Source: Gonatopus flavifemur (lineage: Eukaryota; Arthropoda; Insecta; Hymenoptera; Dryinidae). From it: a stretch of 64,000 nucleotides of DNA. Shown in pieces: positions 1-11,079 of this stretch. Below the pieces are notes generated by a model, which saw nothing but the letters and a program-made list of their open reading frames with translations, had not been told where the DNA came from and did not search any database. The position numbers were made by a program, and so were the translations under genes. The stretch covers positions 41,994,001-42,058,000 of the forward strand of contig JAFFJZ010000002.1 in assembly GCA_018340375.1 (NCBI GenBank). Reading direction: 5' to 3'. The number at the start of each line of letters is the position of its first letter. The stretch's first letter is position 1.

Positions 1-177
1 CCACAGCTATTCCTTCCTTCTCCGTATGGTAACCGATTCGAAGAGTACAATTATTAAGATTTTTAATCACTCACTGTCACAAAAGTCAGCTATCGCCAAT
101 AAAATTTTGTGCGTAGCAACAATAAGATAATAAGAAGTATTTTGAATTTTCCCTAATTCTTGTGCTTTGAATGCTGA

Positions 178-269
178 TCCCCAAGTAGAAATGCTCTACT
201 GAACCCTAGTTTTGGGCTGGTGAAGCGTTACAAAACTCGTCAATGACTAGAGCATTTCTACTAGGGGAT
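178..269. repeat. Short TIR element, TAGTAGAAAT-end family
   Basis: About 92 bp, bounded by inverted ends: tccccaagtagaaatgctct on the left, and its near complement ending in tttctactagggga on the right. The same ends (ccctagtagaaat) recur near 5.1, 7.5, 21.9, 37.8 and 41.3 kb, so this is a family of non-autonomous DNA elements whose interiors differ. No coding content. Confidence 0.75.
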
Positions 270-1200
270 ACACATTCTGTGGGTGGCAAAGTACGAGCGC
301 AGCATTGAAGAACAGTTGAAGTTTCTGACACGTGACGAACGGTGGAGCAATGAGAATATTATAATTTACAAGCGTCAGGGAAACACTTTAGTCATGCACG
401 TGACACCCGTGATTCGCTACAATGGTATTCATAAAATTTTTATCTTATGAAATTGATGAAATATATCATTTGTAATGAAGTTATCGCGTCATTCGTTGTA
501 ATATGATAAACGCTTACGAAACAATTACGTGAACGGATTATATTCATTTTCAGTTACATAAAGAATTCAGAGACGCGATGAATAATGATATTATCCTCGA
601 CAGAGGATATCACGAACTTTTCTCAAATCCTAATTATTGATAATAATAAACCTCGTGTGAAAAGACTCATCTTTTCAAAGAGAATCGTCTGAATTTTTAT
701 CTTCTTCTCCTTCTCGCTGATCAATGATTCAAAATCGTACCGTTATACAGTACTGAAAAATTTGATTTGAAAATGTTTGATAACAAAAGCTTTATTCCAT
801 GATAATACGAATGTGGAAAGATGTCCCGTCTTCGCAAGAATGAATAACTCACATAACTATTTGAAATCTGCATTGATGTATATCTTCTCATTCCATAAAC
901 AAATATAAATTCGGTGTAAATCGATAATCTTAACTCTTTCCTATTCTAAGTCATCCAAAACGTCTTGATCTTATCGAGAACACAGATTTGATATTGTTTT
1001 ACATGTGGTAGCAATTGATCCACGACTTAGTTGTCAACTTTTGAGCATTTTGAGATTTTTTGAAAGATGCAAATATCTCAGAAACAAATTATGTGAACTT
1101 ATCGAATGTTTCTCTGTTCTCAAGTTTTAACCATTTGAAATTTTCACCATCCCACTCAATCGACATCTTTCACCCTCAAGTCGCTGTAACTTGGAAACTA
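270..1200. other. AT-rich stretch, nothing recognised
   Basis: No ORF with family-like features, no paired inverted ends and no tandem repeat that I can support. The short ORFs here have no recognisable motif. Confidence 0.5.
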
Positions 1201-1461
1201 CCCAGACAGCACTTTTGGTCTCCAAGATATCGTGAGGAACTGTTCGGAAAAGTTGAAGGAGTCTTATGCAACATGAAAAAATATCCTCAAGATGTCTAAA
1301 ACAGTGCTCACTTCCAAAAGACATCTAAAAGATATCTTTTAGAAGATCTAAAACTCTTTTTCCGAGATTATATCTTTTAGACATCTTATAGAGAAATCTT
1401 TTGAAAGTAAGAACTGTTTTAGATCTCTTAAAGATATCTTTTAGAACTGAAATGCTGTGTG
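1201..1461. repeat. AGATATCT-rich non-autonomous repeat
   Basis: Starts with cccagacagcac and ends near aatgctgtgtgag, an imperfect inverted match. The interior is dense in variants of the palindromic word AGATATCT (for example aaagatatctttta near 1330 and 1430). It resembles the larger element at 16021-16633 and the CCCAGATAGCA-ended copies near 4.2 and 38.7 kb. The exact boundary is uncertain. Confidence 0.5.
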
Positions 1462-1501
1462 AGTACTCAAGTGGAAAAACTATCGAAATTATATTCATAT
1501 A

Positions 1502-2760
1502 TTGGGTTGGCAACTAAGTAATTGCGGATTTTTGTTAGAAAATCGAAGACACTTTTTTCATGGAACTAAATAACTTTATTCTGTAATGTATTGCCCATTT
1601 TGATCAATGACCTTTTGCCATCTTTCAGGCAGCATCCTAATCCCACGTTCATAAAACTTCTGGTTTTGATTAGCAAAAAACTGAATCAGGTACGATTTGA
1701 CATCATCATCGTTACTGAAATTTTTACCATTCAAGGAGTTTTGGAAAGATCGAAACAAGAAGTAATCAGATGGTGCAAGGTCAGGACTATATGGTGGATG
1801 TGGCAAAACATCCCAACCAAGCTCCAATAATTTTTGCCGAGTGACCAAAGATGTGTGTGGTCTTGCATTGTCATCATGGAATACAACACCTTTTCGATTT
1901 GTCAATTCGGGCCGCTTTTCTTCAACTGCATTGTTTAATTTCGTTAGTTGTTCAATGTAGACACCAGAATTGATCGTTCGATTGGGTGGTAAGAGTTCAA
2001 AGTAGACAATTCCTTTGTGATCCCACCAAACTGATAACAAAATCTTCTTTTGATGAATATCAGCTTTTGCTGTTGTTCGAGTTAGTTCACCTGGCCTGCT
2101 CCATGATCTTTTCCGCTTGATATTGTTGTACACAACCCTTTCTTCATCGCCAGTTATCAGTCGTTTTAAAAATCGATCATTTTCATTACGTTTCTTTAGC
2201 ACATCGCAGATGTTGGTTCGTGAGGAACCCATGTATCGAGTTTTTGAACATAGCCAAGTTGTTTTAAGTGATTTCCAATGCATGTATGTGATACATGAAG
2301 TTTCTCTGCAATCTCACGTGTTGTACTGTGACGATCCGAATCGATTATTGCTTTGATTAGGGCGTCATCAACGTCAACTGGTCGACCAGAGCGTTTTTCA
2401 TCTTTGAGTGAAAAATCACCAGAATGAAATTTGGCAAACCAATTTTGACACTGCCGTTCTTTCAAGGCTTCGTCATTATAAACAGCACATAACTTTTCAT
2501 GAGCTTGCGATGCGTTTTTCCCTTTGCGGAAATAAAAAAGCAAAATATGACGAAAATGTTCCTTTTGACTTTCCATTTTTCAACGAACGCCAAACGAAAA
2601 CTACGCAAACGATCAAAAAACTTTTGTTACTGATTGACAGCTGAATTGCCAACTATCAAATAACAAGATGAGTTTTACATTTGTACTACGTCTGCAAACC
2701 TAAAAATTCAACTGATACCATCTATGAGTGAAATTCGCAATTACTTAGTTGCCAACCTGA
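1502..2760 (-). mobile_element. Mariner element, mellifera-type, complete ends
   Basis: A 1259-bp element with TIRs reading ttgggttggcaactaagtaa at the left end. The right end is its near complement, with the last bases diverged to cctga. It lies between TA dinucleotides at 1500-1501 and 2761-2762, as expected for a Tc1/mariner TSD. Ends and transposase match the mellifera subfamily of mariner by recall. The transposase gene on the minus strand is broken, so the copy cannot move by itself, but its ends look usable in trans. Confidence 0.93.
1576..2576 (-). pseudogene. Mariner transposase (DD34D), frameshifted with internal deletion
   Basis: Two overlapping reading frames make up the gene. 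The first (2576 down to 2196) starts MESQKEHFRH and carries the N-terminal helix-turn-helix region up to WVPHEP. The second (2283 down to 1576) resumes at NICDVLKKRNEN and runs to the C-terminus. Compared with other mariners, roughly a dozen residues around the WVPHEL linker are missing and the frame changes there. The catalytic triad is still present: LITGDEE, HDDNARPH and APSDY, with 34 residues between the second and third Asp. The usual Lys-Trp after GDE is changed to Glu-Arg, another sign of decay. It once catalysed cut-and-paste transposition at TA sites. It is very unlikely to make active enzyme now. Confidence 0.93.
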
Positions 2761-2762
2761 TA

Positions 2763-3646
2763 GAAATCATAAACATAAATTATAAATCGTTTTGGAGATG
2801 TTTCCATTAGGGTGATAACGCTAAAAAAACTCATGAGTGGTGAAATCCATGTATTGTTTTTCCCGAATTAGCGAATGATGTAATCACCAAAGCTCTGAAA
2901 TGGCTTTGAAATGGGATAAAAGAATTTATTCATGGCACTCTTCAACTTTTCTCAGGACCTTCCGAAACCTCATGAAGCCCTCATTTATTCCAGAAAATGC
3001 CATAAATCATTCCTAGTCGGGATATTACCATTCTTCAAACTATCTCGAAATGCTCGTCATTTCAAAACTTGATGCTTCGGATCAGTTTTTGCCACAGGAG
3101 AAATCGATTCCAAATTCCGCGAGGAATCCGTGATTCCAATAGTGCCATGACTTGTTGGATCAACTTACACAATTTGTGTATGTATTTCAACTAGAAATTT
3201 CTCAATTACAGTTCTGAAATTGAAGTATAGATGAATAAATTATATCTGAAGTACGTTAGATGTTGAGATAACTCATGAAACAGAGTCTGACATTACACGA
3301 TTCTTTCTACTTACTACGAAATAGGAGAAATAAGTTTTATCCGATATAGATAATCTATATTTAAAATTTCCATCCAGATCATACGAAGTTACCCGGATGG
3401 TGAAGAGTTAAAAAGCATTCTCTTCGAATTCTCAATGCATTGAAAAATAATCCTCATAAAGTCAGTAAAATGCCCTCCTTGGAGTATTTGATAAGAGCTT
3501 CCGGGAGGTTCGGAGTTTGAAATGGATTCTCCACTCCGCTGACATTTCAAGAATTCTTGTTTTCCGATCTAGGTTGTACACTTTATTCTACTGCTGATTC
3601 AATTTACCAAAGATTATTAGTACACGGAGAAAATTTTGTAGTAAAA
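2763..3646. other. Intergenic DNA, nothing recognised
   Basis: AT-rich sequence without a supportable gene. A CACGG-like start (tacacggagaaaattttg) lies at 3621, just before the hAT-type insertion. It may be the left end of a TIR element whose partner I could not find. Confidence 0.4.
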
Positions 3647-3654
3647 ATTAATAT

Positions 3655-4877
3655 TAGAGATGTGTGAATTACGTTTTTAGCCTCTCGAATTGAATTGAAT
3701 CGAATCTTTGACAATTTGATCGAATCCGAATCGAATCGAATCGAATTCAGGATTTCCAATCGAATCACAACATAAAATCAATACTGGATATAATAATCAT
3801 TTGAATGGAATTTAAACATTGCATACGCATTGTACTAGTGTAGATTTACCATTCAGAGGCTCTGTAAAGCCTTCTTAGCCCATCGAATTCGTCTTAATTT
3901 TTCATATTTTAAACATAAAAAGTGAAGTCCTCATATTCGCTATTTTATATTCGTGAGGAATTCATATTTATTAGCTTGATTTGTTAATTCATAATCATCG
4001 ATCAAAATAGGATGAAAAATCTCTGATAAACTTTGAAAAAACTTTGCCCCAATTCCATCATATTTTTCATCGAAATTTTAGAGTTGATCAGACTTTTTCG
4101 GATTTGTTCAAAAAGAAGTCCGAGTTTTTTTCCTAGAAATTATAGAGAAATTTTCAAATATTCCTTCTCATTGAATTTGCAACCCAGATAGCACAAGAGT
4201 TCTGGAAGAGGTCATAAAGAATGGGAAGTATTCTCATAGAACTCTTTTGGAATTATTGTGCTATCTGGGAAATTTTGCACAAATGTCGGAAGCACCCACT
4301 GTCGGGTTATTATAACCAAACTTCGGGCTGTTGTACCTATTTTTTTTTCCAGTGCCTATAGCGTTCGAGTGTTTTGTTATCCGGTCACTGATTCGTCTTA
4401 ATAAATGATTCAAATTTCAATAACATTGAATTTTTGTTAAAATAACGTTTCTTTGACTAATGTGTCTTCTACTTGAATATAACTGCGGTAATACTTCTTG
4501 ATACACCGTGGAAGTTCAAATGAAGTCCAAAACAATTCATAAAGAATTTCCAAATTTCATCAAGAATTCTTTTGAATAGTTGTGTAGTATGAGTCGCACA
4601 GCCAGTAACATTCAACAATCTTTCGATGATGAATATCCAATAGAATTATTTGGCGAACAATATTTTGTACACATTCTCAAATCAGGTACACTGAAGAAAA
4701 ATGTATTTGACTCGAATGAAGTTTTTTTTTGTTCAGGGTAACATTGATTCGGAATCGAATCATTGCGATTCGAACATTTCGAATAATTCAATTTTAAATT
4801 TTTTTGATTCGATAACGAATCGAATCGAATCTACAAAAATTCGTTCGATTCGATTTCGAACTATTCGCACATCTCTA
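3655..4877. mobile_element. hAT-type non-autonomous element with 8-bp TSD
   Basis: A 1223-bp element with ends TAGAGATGTGTGAA (left) and TTCGCACATCTCTA (right). It is flanked by perfect 8-bp direct repeats ATTAATAT at 3647-3654 and 4878-4885. An 8-bp TSD with short TIRs beginning TAG fits the hAT superfamily. Both subterminal regions are filled with TCGAATCGAAT words (3675-3760 and 4745-4870), which may be transposase-binding repeats. I see no hAT transposase remnant inside. A small CCCAGATAGCA element (4183-4269) is nested in it. Confidence 0.85.
4183..4269. repeat. 87-bp CCC...GGG hairpin element, AA duplication
   Basis: Left end cccagatagcacaagagttc pairs with gaactctttt...tgtgctatctggg on the right. 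It is flanked by AA on both sides (4181-4182 and 4270-4271). It belongs to the CCC...GGG group with 2-bp TT/AA duplications and is inserted in the hAT-type element. Confidence 0.75.
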
Positions 4878-5106
4878 ATTAATATATTTATATCGTAGTC
4901 GTGGGATATACTTTATTGTTGCGGAAAGAACCATCAGTATGCGACAGATTACCACAACTCTTCTTGATGTCAATATGCGGAGTACTAAGAAAATACAGAT
5001 TCATAGTTCCTATCGTCATAATCGGATATATCCCACGGGGACACTGAGAAAAAAAAACTTGTGAAATTTACATCTCATTGAGTAAATATATGGATGATTC
5101 AGAATA

Positions 5107-5569
5107 TTCCTAGTAAAAATTTGATCAGGCATTCCCTATTTTCAATAAGGTCTTGATCAGGTTAGAATCTGGAAATCGTAAATAAGAAAAATCTTATGAG
5201 GCCCTTACAAGGGGCTTATCTGACTTCCCTAATAGGATTCGAATAGGGTTGTAACGCAGGGGTACGATAGGGTTCGGATGAGATTTCCATAAACTCGAGC
5301 GAAATAGGGAACACCGTAACGAAACCTGATGAGGCCCTGATAGGAAATCAGGCATGCCTCATCACCCTGGCGAAAATGAAGCGTGCTCTAAGCGTGATTA
5401 TCCGCCAAATTACTCTTCAGAGGTTGGGTATCTCTTTTCGAATATGTCGTGTCGAAAGAGATAGATAACCTCTGAAGAGTAATTTGGTGGATATCCACGT
5501 TTAGAGCACGCTTCATTTTTGCCAGGGCTGGTCCTGGTATTTTTTCCGTGCGAAATTTCTACTAGAGAT
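5107..5569. repeat. TAGTAGAAAT-end element rich in AGGCCC words
   Basis: Ends tcctagtaaaaatttg and gaaatttctactagaga. The interior holds degenerate reiterations such as gaggcccttacaaggggctt and gatgaggccctgatagg, then a separate hairpin at 5368-5527. It is nested in the CACTG element. Confidence 0.65.
5368..5527. repeat. 160-bp near-perfect palindrome
   Basis: Left arm starts ccctggcgaaaatgaagcgt. The right arm is its complement, ending cttcatttttgccaggg. The loop is short (around 5445-5455) and only a few mismatches are visible. It could be a separate hairpin element inserted in the preceding repeat. Confidence 0.8.
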
Positions 5570-6070
5570 AGTGCAAGTGACCACAATTTCAGTCGATTTT
5601 ACAACAACGAATATCGAATACACCACAGCTGATGTGCATATTACATTCCCTGCGGTAAAATCAACTAAAATTGTAGTAGCTCGAATTATATTTTCAAATC
5701 GTCCATATATTCACTCAACAAGAGATGAATTTTACAACTTTTTTTTCTCGGTGTACGATCCTGTGTCTAATAATCTGTAACATAAATTTTACTCTGTGTT
5801 TAATATAAACACTCTGTGTATTTAATATAAATTTTAATATAAATTCCTTTTTATCTATCGATTTGGAAACCATCAAAATAGATTGTCAATAATCAGCCCC
5901 CTGCTCTCTCGTTCATACTTCACTTCTTCACTCAAAAAAAAGTAATCTAGAAATGAAAGGAAAAATCCCTTCCAATCAGAAAAGATATTTCTCTTTTTCT
6001 CTTCTTTAATTGAGAATATGCCCTCACGATTGAGAGTATTTTGAACGAATGAAAATTCTTTCACCACAAA

Positions 6071-6285
6071 ATGTTGCTGAAGTATGAATCGTTTATTAAA
6101 ACAAATTAGTCATGTAATCACAGAATACTTAACTGTTAAAGACCCAAAATTTCGCAGTACTTGGTTTGAGTGATGTTTCAAGTTCCGAAAAGTTAATTTG
6201 AAAAGTTGAATAACAATTATTCCTCTGATTTTGTGGGTTTGGATTTTCGTTTTCTTTCCATAAACGATTCCAAGTTCAGCAACAT
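6071..6285. repeat. ATGTTGCTGAAG-ended TIR element
   Basis: Left atgttgctgaagtatgaatc, right gattccaagttcagcaacat, about 215 bp. Copies of the same family are at 51017-51611 (interrupted) and 57945-58136. No coding content. Confidence 0.75.
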
Positions 6286-6598
6286 CATCACGAAGACTAA
6301 TCATCTCAATTGGAGAGGAATACTTTTGATATCATATATCAGAGGAGAGGTTGCATCAAAATGAGAGGGATACTCTTATTTTGATATTAATTTCGAAAAA
6401 TAGTGACGACAATTATTAAACAAAAAATTTTTCCATGAGGGATGGAAAATTCTTGTGACAAATGAATATTATATACACAAATTTTGTATAATGAACAGGA
6501 AATAGACTTGGACGAACCCTGATAGAAATTTCATCTTATCGGTTCCAATGTGCTTTCTGAATCAGAAATTCATTCATCAATTCTTGTCGTACTCTATG

Positions 6599-6731
6599 CA
6601 CCGCAAACTGAAGTGTGTTGAAATTGACTACAAGAACACGGATAATGTGTGTAAACACGGATAAACAGTGTTATTATACACGGTTCATCCGTGTTCTTGT
6701 AGTCAATTTTAACACACTCCAGTTTGCAGTG
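6599..6731. repeat. 133-bp palindromic TIR element
   Basis: The arms caccgcaaactgaagtgtgt and acacactccagtttgcagtg pair over about 55 bp, including gactacaagaacacgga. A TA follows the right end. It is one of the CACNG-ended cohort. Confidence 0.75.
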
Positions 6732-7134
6732 TAGGACTTGAGAAAAATGCACGGAGAAAAATGAAGAGTAATCGCTATTCCAATCGCGGTAGCTCTTACT
6801 CCAGCGCCCAGTCACCATAGAGATGACTATTTTCGGAGAAGAACACCGAGAAAATCTTATAGTTGGATTTATTTGGATTGACTAAATTTTGTTTGAATCA
6901 ATTAAATTTCTATTTGAATGTGAACCTACTAGAATTTCCGTTGGATCAAATGAAAAATGAATTTTATTCAAATAAATTTTTAGTAATTTCAAATAGAATT
7001 CACTTAAATTAAGTGAAAGTTTACTGAATGCAATGAAATTTCTAGTAGCTGCATGTTCAAATGAATCATTGTTCTGGGTAAAGTTGCTCCGTTGCAGTAC
7101 TTTTCACCAATGTTCAAGAAAGATTTAATTTGTA

Positions 7135-7414
7135 CACGGAGAGGAATTCGGAGATATTAAATCAACGAACTCAACATGATGAAGCAAAATCAACCGATTG
7201 GTGATTTTCTATCACGAACTGTATGCTTTTCGAGCACCGAACTGCTTGATTTTGAATCTCCAACTTCACGGTGAAATAATATCACGGGATTCGAGATTTA
7301 TGCTTTCCGATGTTGTGATGTTTTTCACGCCGTTCGAGATACAAAATCATCTAATTTCGAGATGAAAAATTACACGAAGCTCAGTGATTCAATATCTCCA
7401 AATTTCTCTCCGTG
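7135..7414. repeat. CACGG-ended TIR element
   Basis: Left cacggagaggaattcggaga, right tctccaaatttctctccgtg, 280 bp. TA precedes the left end and TG follows the right. The interior contains repeated TTCGAGA/TCTCGAA-like words. Confidence 0.75.
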
Positions 7415-7489
7415 TGAGAAGTAAGCCATACTGAAAATACCGTAGGAGCTACCGAAAAGTGTTGACCCGAGTGTGTTGTATGGAGTAAA

Positions 7490-7766
7490 ATCCCTGGTAG
7501 AAATTTGTCTAGTAATTCACGAGTTGTAACCCTTCCCCTCGTGAAAAACTAGAGACCTTATATATATATTTATTATATATTTTATGTTATCAGATATACA
7601 TAATATTTGTATATATAATGTATAATCTAATATTTATATATATTATATATATAAGAACACTTATGAGTTGGTGATTGAACTGAAAAGTTACTGAATTGGA
7701 ACTCTAGTTTTTCGTGAGGGCAAGTGTTACAACTAGCGAATTACTAGAGGAATTTCTACCAGGGAT
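7490..7766. repeat. TAGTAGAAAT-end element with (TA)n core
   Basis: Left atccctggtagaaatttgtc pairs with the right end ...gaatttctaccagggat. The interior at 7560-7650 is mainly TA/TATT low-complexity sequence. It is 277 bp, with no ORF. Confidence 0.75.
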
Positions 7767-7874
7767 ATACTTCTCGATTTTTTCCTTATGTATCTGATTT
7801 TATCGTTAAAGTCCTATAGAAGAAATATCAGGCATTTGAAGAACACACGATTATATTTCAAATAATGAATAGTG

Positions 7875-8166
7875 CACTGAGGACCCAATTTCTTAGATTC
7901 AAAGAAAATTTCTGTACCTTCATTCTGATAAATCTTGTTTTCAATGAAAAAAATTATTCATTGAAATGGAAAAATTTTGCCTTGAATTGAAATCATGTTC
8001 TTCGAATTTTATTCGAAAGAATATATTTTTGTTTCAATTTGAAAATTCTTGGTTTTAGTTTAATAAAACTTTTCTCCATTGAACTGAATTTTCGTCCATT
8101 GAAAAAAAGATTTATTAGAATGACAAAGAAAACTTTCTTTCGATCTAAAAAATTAAGTTCTCAGTG
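7875..8166. repeat. CACTGAG family, copy 1
   Basis: The start cactgaggacccaatttctt and the end aaattaagttctcagtg are inverted. The copy is clearly homologous, in direct orientation, to 59746-60018 (shared stretches include gattcaaagaaaatttct and ctgataaatcttgttttcaa). A CACNG-ended, TA-type element. Confidence 0.8.
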
Positions 8167-8393
8167 TATCCTACAGGAATTTCATGATAAAACTACATAC
8201 ATTTCTATGCAGAGTATTATCGTGAATTTACGATAAAGCATCGTGAATTCCAGTTGCAGAAACCGCGTTAAAACCAATAGAGAAAATTCTATTGTTTTCT
8301 ACAGGGAGTTTTTAGCAGAGAAGAGAACTTACAACCTGAAACTTTATGGTCTTCATACGAAACCACTATCAACTTTGTGTGTAATAATAACTA

Positions 8394-8643
8394 CACTGTA
8401 AAAAATATACTTCCTAAACTGCCAAAGAAGTTTGGCAGTTTTTTACACAAACTTTTTTTGTAAATTACCAAATAAAAGTTTGTAAACATCATCAAAAAAT
8501 TTTGTGATTTCACGAAGATTTTTGAAAATTCACAAACTTTTGTTCGGCAATTTACAAAAAAAGTTCGGAAATTATTTTTCCAAACCAAGTTTGTAAATTT
8601 CCAAACATTTTTGTTTGGAATTCAACAAATTTTTTCTACAGTG
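8394..8643. repeat. CACTGTA-ended TIR element
   Basis: A 250-bp element between TA dinucleotides (8392-8393 and 8644-8645). Ends cactgtaaaaaatatacttc and aattttttctacagtg. Internally rich in the word CAAACTTTTTTTG and its complement. Confidence 0.75.
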
Positions 8644-8652
8644 TAAAAAATC

Positions 8653-9136
8653 CACGGAAAAAAATGACCATGTAAAGATTAAATGAGAAATGAAGTAACG
8701 ATTACAGTGTGGATCTTATGTAAAATTCACTACACAGTTCTGTTAAATTTACGTTGTTTTCATAGTTACTTCACAGCAACCCTGCTCTCATTTGATTCAG
8801 TAACAATGTGAATATAACATTGGTTCCAATGTAAATTTTACTCCAATTGCATTTACGTGAGCTGTTGTGTTAACCCGCATCCGTCCCTCATTTTTTCAAT
8901 CAAATTTTATTTTTGAAGTATCAATTGATACATAAGTCGCAGCCGTCCTGACACCGTGAAAAATTAATCTATGAACTGTTTTTTGTAACATATTTGAATA
9001 GTATAATAATTGGATCAATAGATTCCTTGATATAGACGCGAACAAATTTTGAATTTGTATCATATTGATACGAGGGACGGATGCGGGTTAAATTAACAAC
9101 AACCAATGTAGAATTTACATGGGATTTTTTTCCGTG
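8653..9136. repeat. CACGG-ended element hosting a TTAA element
   Basis: Left ccacggaaaaaaatgaccat, right acatgggatttttttccgtg, followed by TA. It is interrupted by the TTAA-flanked element at 8874-9087. Confidence 0.65.
8874..9087. repeat. piggyBac-like MITE (TTAA duplication)
   Basis: A 214-bp element between TTAA at 8870-8873 and 9088-9091. TIRs are cccgcatccgtccctc and gagggacggatgcggg. TTAA target duplication with ends beginning CCC fits piggyBac-type (or other TTAA-specific) transposons. The interior has paired atcaattgatac and gtatcatattgatac words. No coding content. Confidence 0.85.
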
Positions 9137-9587
9137 TACGTTTTATTCGTCCAATTTTTTTCTATGCCCTATCCACTCTTTATGAATGAATCAGTCTAAA
9201 ATTTATATCAGGTCTCTATTAACTCGGATCACAACTCTGATAAAAATTTCATGTGAATGTTTTCAGATGATTTTACAACGAAAGATATACAAATTTGCGA
9301 GTTTTTTTCTCTTTCATCCGGTTCTGCTGAATGAATCAACTTGAAACTTACATAAGATCACTACCGCTTTAGTTTAAAGCCGTAACAGCAGTTTCACCAC
9401 TTTCAGATAATTACGATGGAATATATCCGCGTAATAGCGGCATTCATGAAATTCCCAAATTTTCCTTTGAAGTTCAGTGCTTACCATTTCCTTCCCACGA
9501 TTTCGATTCTCCGCAAGTTGATACCATAGCTCGAATTAATACCTCGTTGATTGACTATGCTCAAAGTTCCATGGCATTCAGACGATG

Positions 9588-9837
9588 CATTGAAAAAAAG
9601 AATTTCTTCTCACCGACTAAATAGTTCATTTGTCTTCTCTCCATTTAACATATTTATTAGGATGAAAGAAATATTTGTTCAAATCAAATAATGGAATAAT
9701 GCTTGCCTCAAATAAATTGGTCTTGTGAATAAATAATTTATTCACCACAAGTAATCAGTTTTCGCATCCAATTGAATATTCAATTTCTACAAATAAATAT
9801 TTTATGGAGAGAGGACAAATAAATATTTGTCCCAGTG
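9588..9837. repeat. CACTG-ended element related to 38219-38470
   Basis: 250 bp, starting cattgaaaaaaagaatttct and ending aaatatttgtcccagtg. The interior word AAATAAATATTTATTTG and the length match the inner element at 38219-38470 (252 bp), which suggests a diverged copy. Confidence 0.6.
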
Positions 9838-9932
9838 GACAGATGGAGGGGAAAATATCCCTAGTAAAAATGAAGCGTTGAAGCGCGACAAAAACGTAAG
9901 TTAAGAGTCATCTAAGTATAACAAAGAGTCAT

Positions 9933-11074
9933 CTACCCGTGTGGAAATTTGTCCGGGCGTCCTGTATTGAATATAGGCCCTGTATGGGCTGAAATCGGGT
10001 ATCCAAACTTAGGATGGCCTAGCCTTAACCACTAAAGGGCCTAGTCGGGTTTCTGATATTTGGCCTGATTTTTCTAACTCAGGGCCACCCATACAAGGCC
10101 CATGTGGGGCCAAGATGCATTTCCAATGTTTCCCCCCGTTTGAAAAATTTAGGCGCACCCTACTAAAGCCCGTATAGGGCCTTGCTGTGTTTCCCGTATT
10201 CTCCCAAAGATTTTATTTTAGGCGCACCCTACTACAACCCGTATAGGGCCTTGCTAGGCTTCCCATATTCTCCCAAAGATTTTAATTTAAGCACACCTGT
10301 ACACAACCCTCGTAGGGCCGACCTGCATTACCAATATTCCCCTTGTTTTGAAAAGTTAGGCGCACCCAACCTTGGTTGAAAACAGCAATATATAACCTCT
10401 TTATTCAACTAAAGTTTTAAACTATTTACAATTCGAAGTTTTTACATAGATCCATTTTTATAGCCAAATTTCTGTCGTTTTGATCGAGCACAGGAATGAA
10501 ATGCAAGAAATTTTCCATTTGATATTAGATAAAAGTCAATAGTCTCGGTTTCACTGAATAAATTCAATGAGATAAAAATTTTATAATCAATGAATTGATG
10601 GAAAATCATAATGATAATTAATACCTTATACTCGTAGACATAACAATAAAGAAGGGAACGTTGTATGAACTGAAAGGTACTTGATTCATTAAGAAACAAT
10701 CAAAATAATCATTTTAATATATCAAATGATCAAATTTGACCAGGCCCTGACCAGGCCCTGAATAGAACTGGGGAATGTCATAAATCATTTCCACCCGGGT
10801 GAGAATTTTATTCTCTCCTTGCGATATTCATCTAATTTGATAATCTATGCAAAAATTTATTACACATTCAAAGGCCCTAGTTTCAGAGCCTGCATTGGCC
10901 CCATCATGAGTGTCCTACATAGGCCCAAGTTAGGAACACAGTACAGGCCCTGGAAATGAGAGCGTGACAATCCTGTCTAGGCCCTATAAAGGTAACCAAA
11001 ACAGGGCCTGGAATAAAGTAAGGATGCCTAGTTTGGCCCTAACTGGTGCCAAAAATTAATTTCCACACGGGTAG
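9933..11074. repeat. 1.1-kb TIR element with AGGCCC words
   Basis: Left ctacccgtgtggaaattt and right aatttccacacgggtag are inverted. The left half holds a 69-bp minisatellite (10151-10375). The right half (10860-11050) holds reverse-oriented, irregular AGGCCCTG words. No ORF resembles a transposase. Confidence 0.6.
10151..10375. repeat. About 69-bp minisatellite, at least 3 units
   Basis: Units starting aggcgcaccc (or a variant) fall at 10151, 10220, 10290 and 10358, giving periods of 69, 70 and 68 bp. Each carries GTATAGGGCC-like and CTCCCAAAGATTTTA-like blocks. Less regular units extend upstream to about 9960. The 65-residue ORF at 10182-10379 reads through the repeat and is not a gene. 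Confidence 0.85.
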
Positions 11075-11079
11075 GCGTA

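Larger units (their letters stand above)
5042..5753. repeat. CACTG-ended TIR element interrupted by a second element
   Basis: Left arm cactgagaaaaaaaaacttg at 5042 pairs with the right arm ending in caactttttttctcggtg at 5753, which is followed by TA. The arms extend about 65 bp (matching stretches gtccatatattcactcaa and gagtaaatatatggatga). The element is interrupted by the TAGTAGAAAT-end element at 5107-5569. A 69-residue ORF at 5571-5780 is a by-product. Confidence 0.7.

Noticed and set aside
7560..7660. TA-rich stretch as a possible replication or promoter element
   Set aside because: It is the low-complexity core of a TIR element, and nothing else supports a regulatory role.
9950..11060. 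Spaced repeats considered as a CRISPR array
   Set aside because: Repeats are degenerate and longer than CRISPR repeats, units are contiguous without unique spacers, and the DNA is eukaryotic in character.
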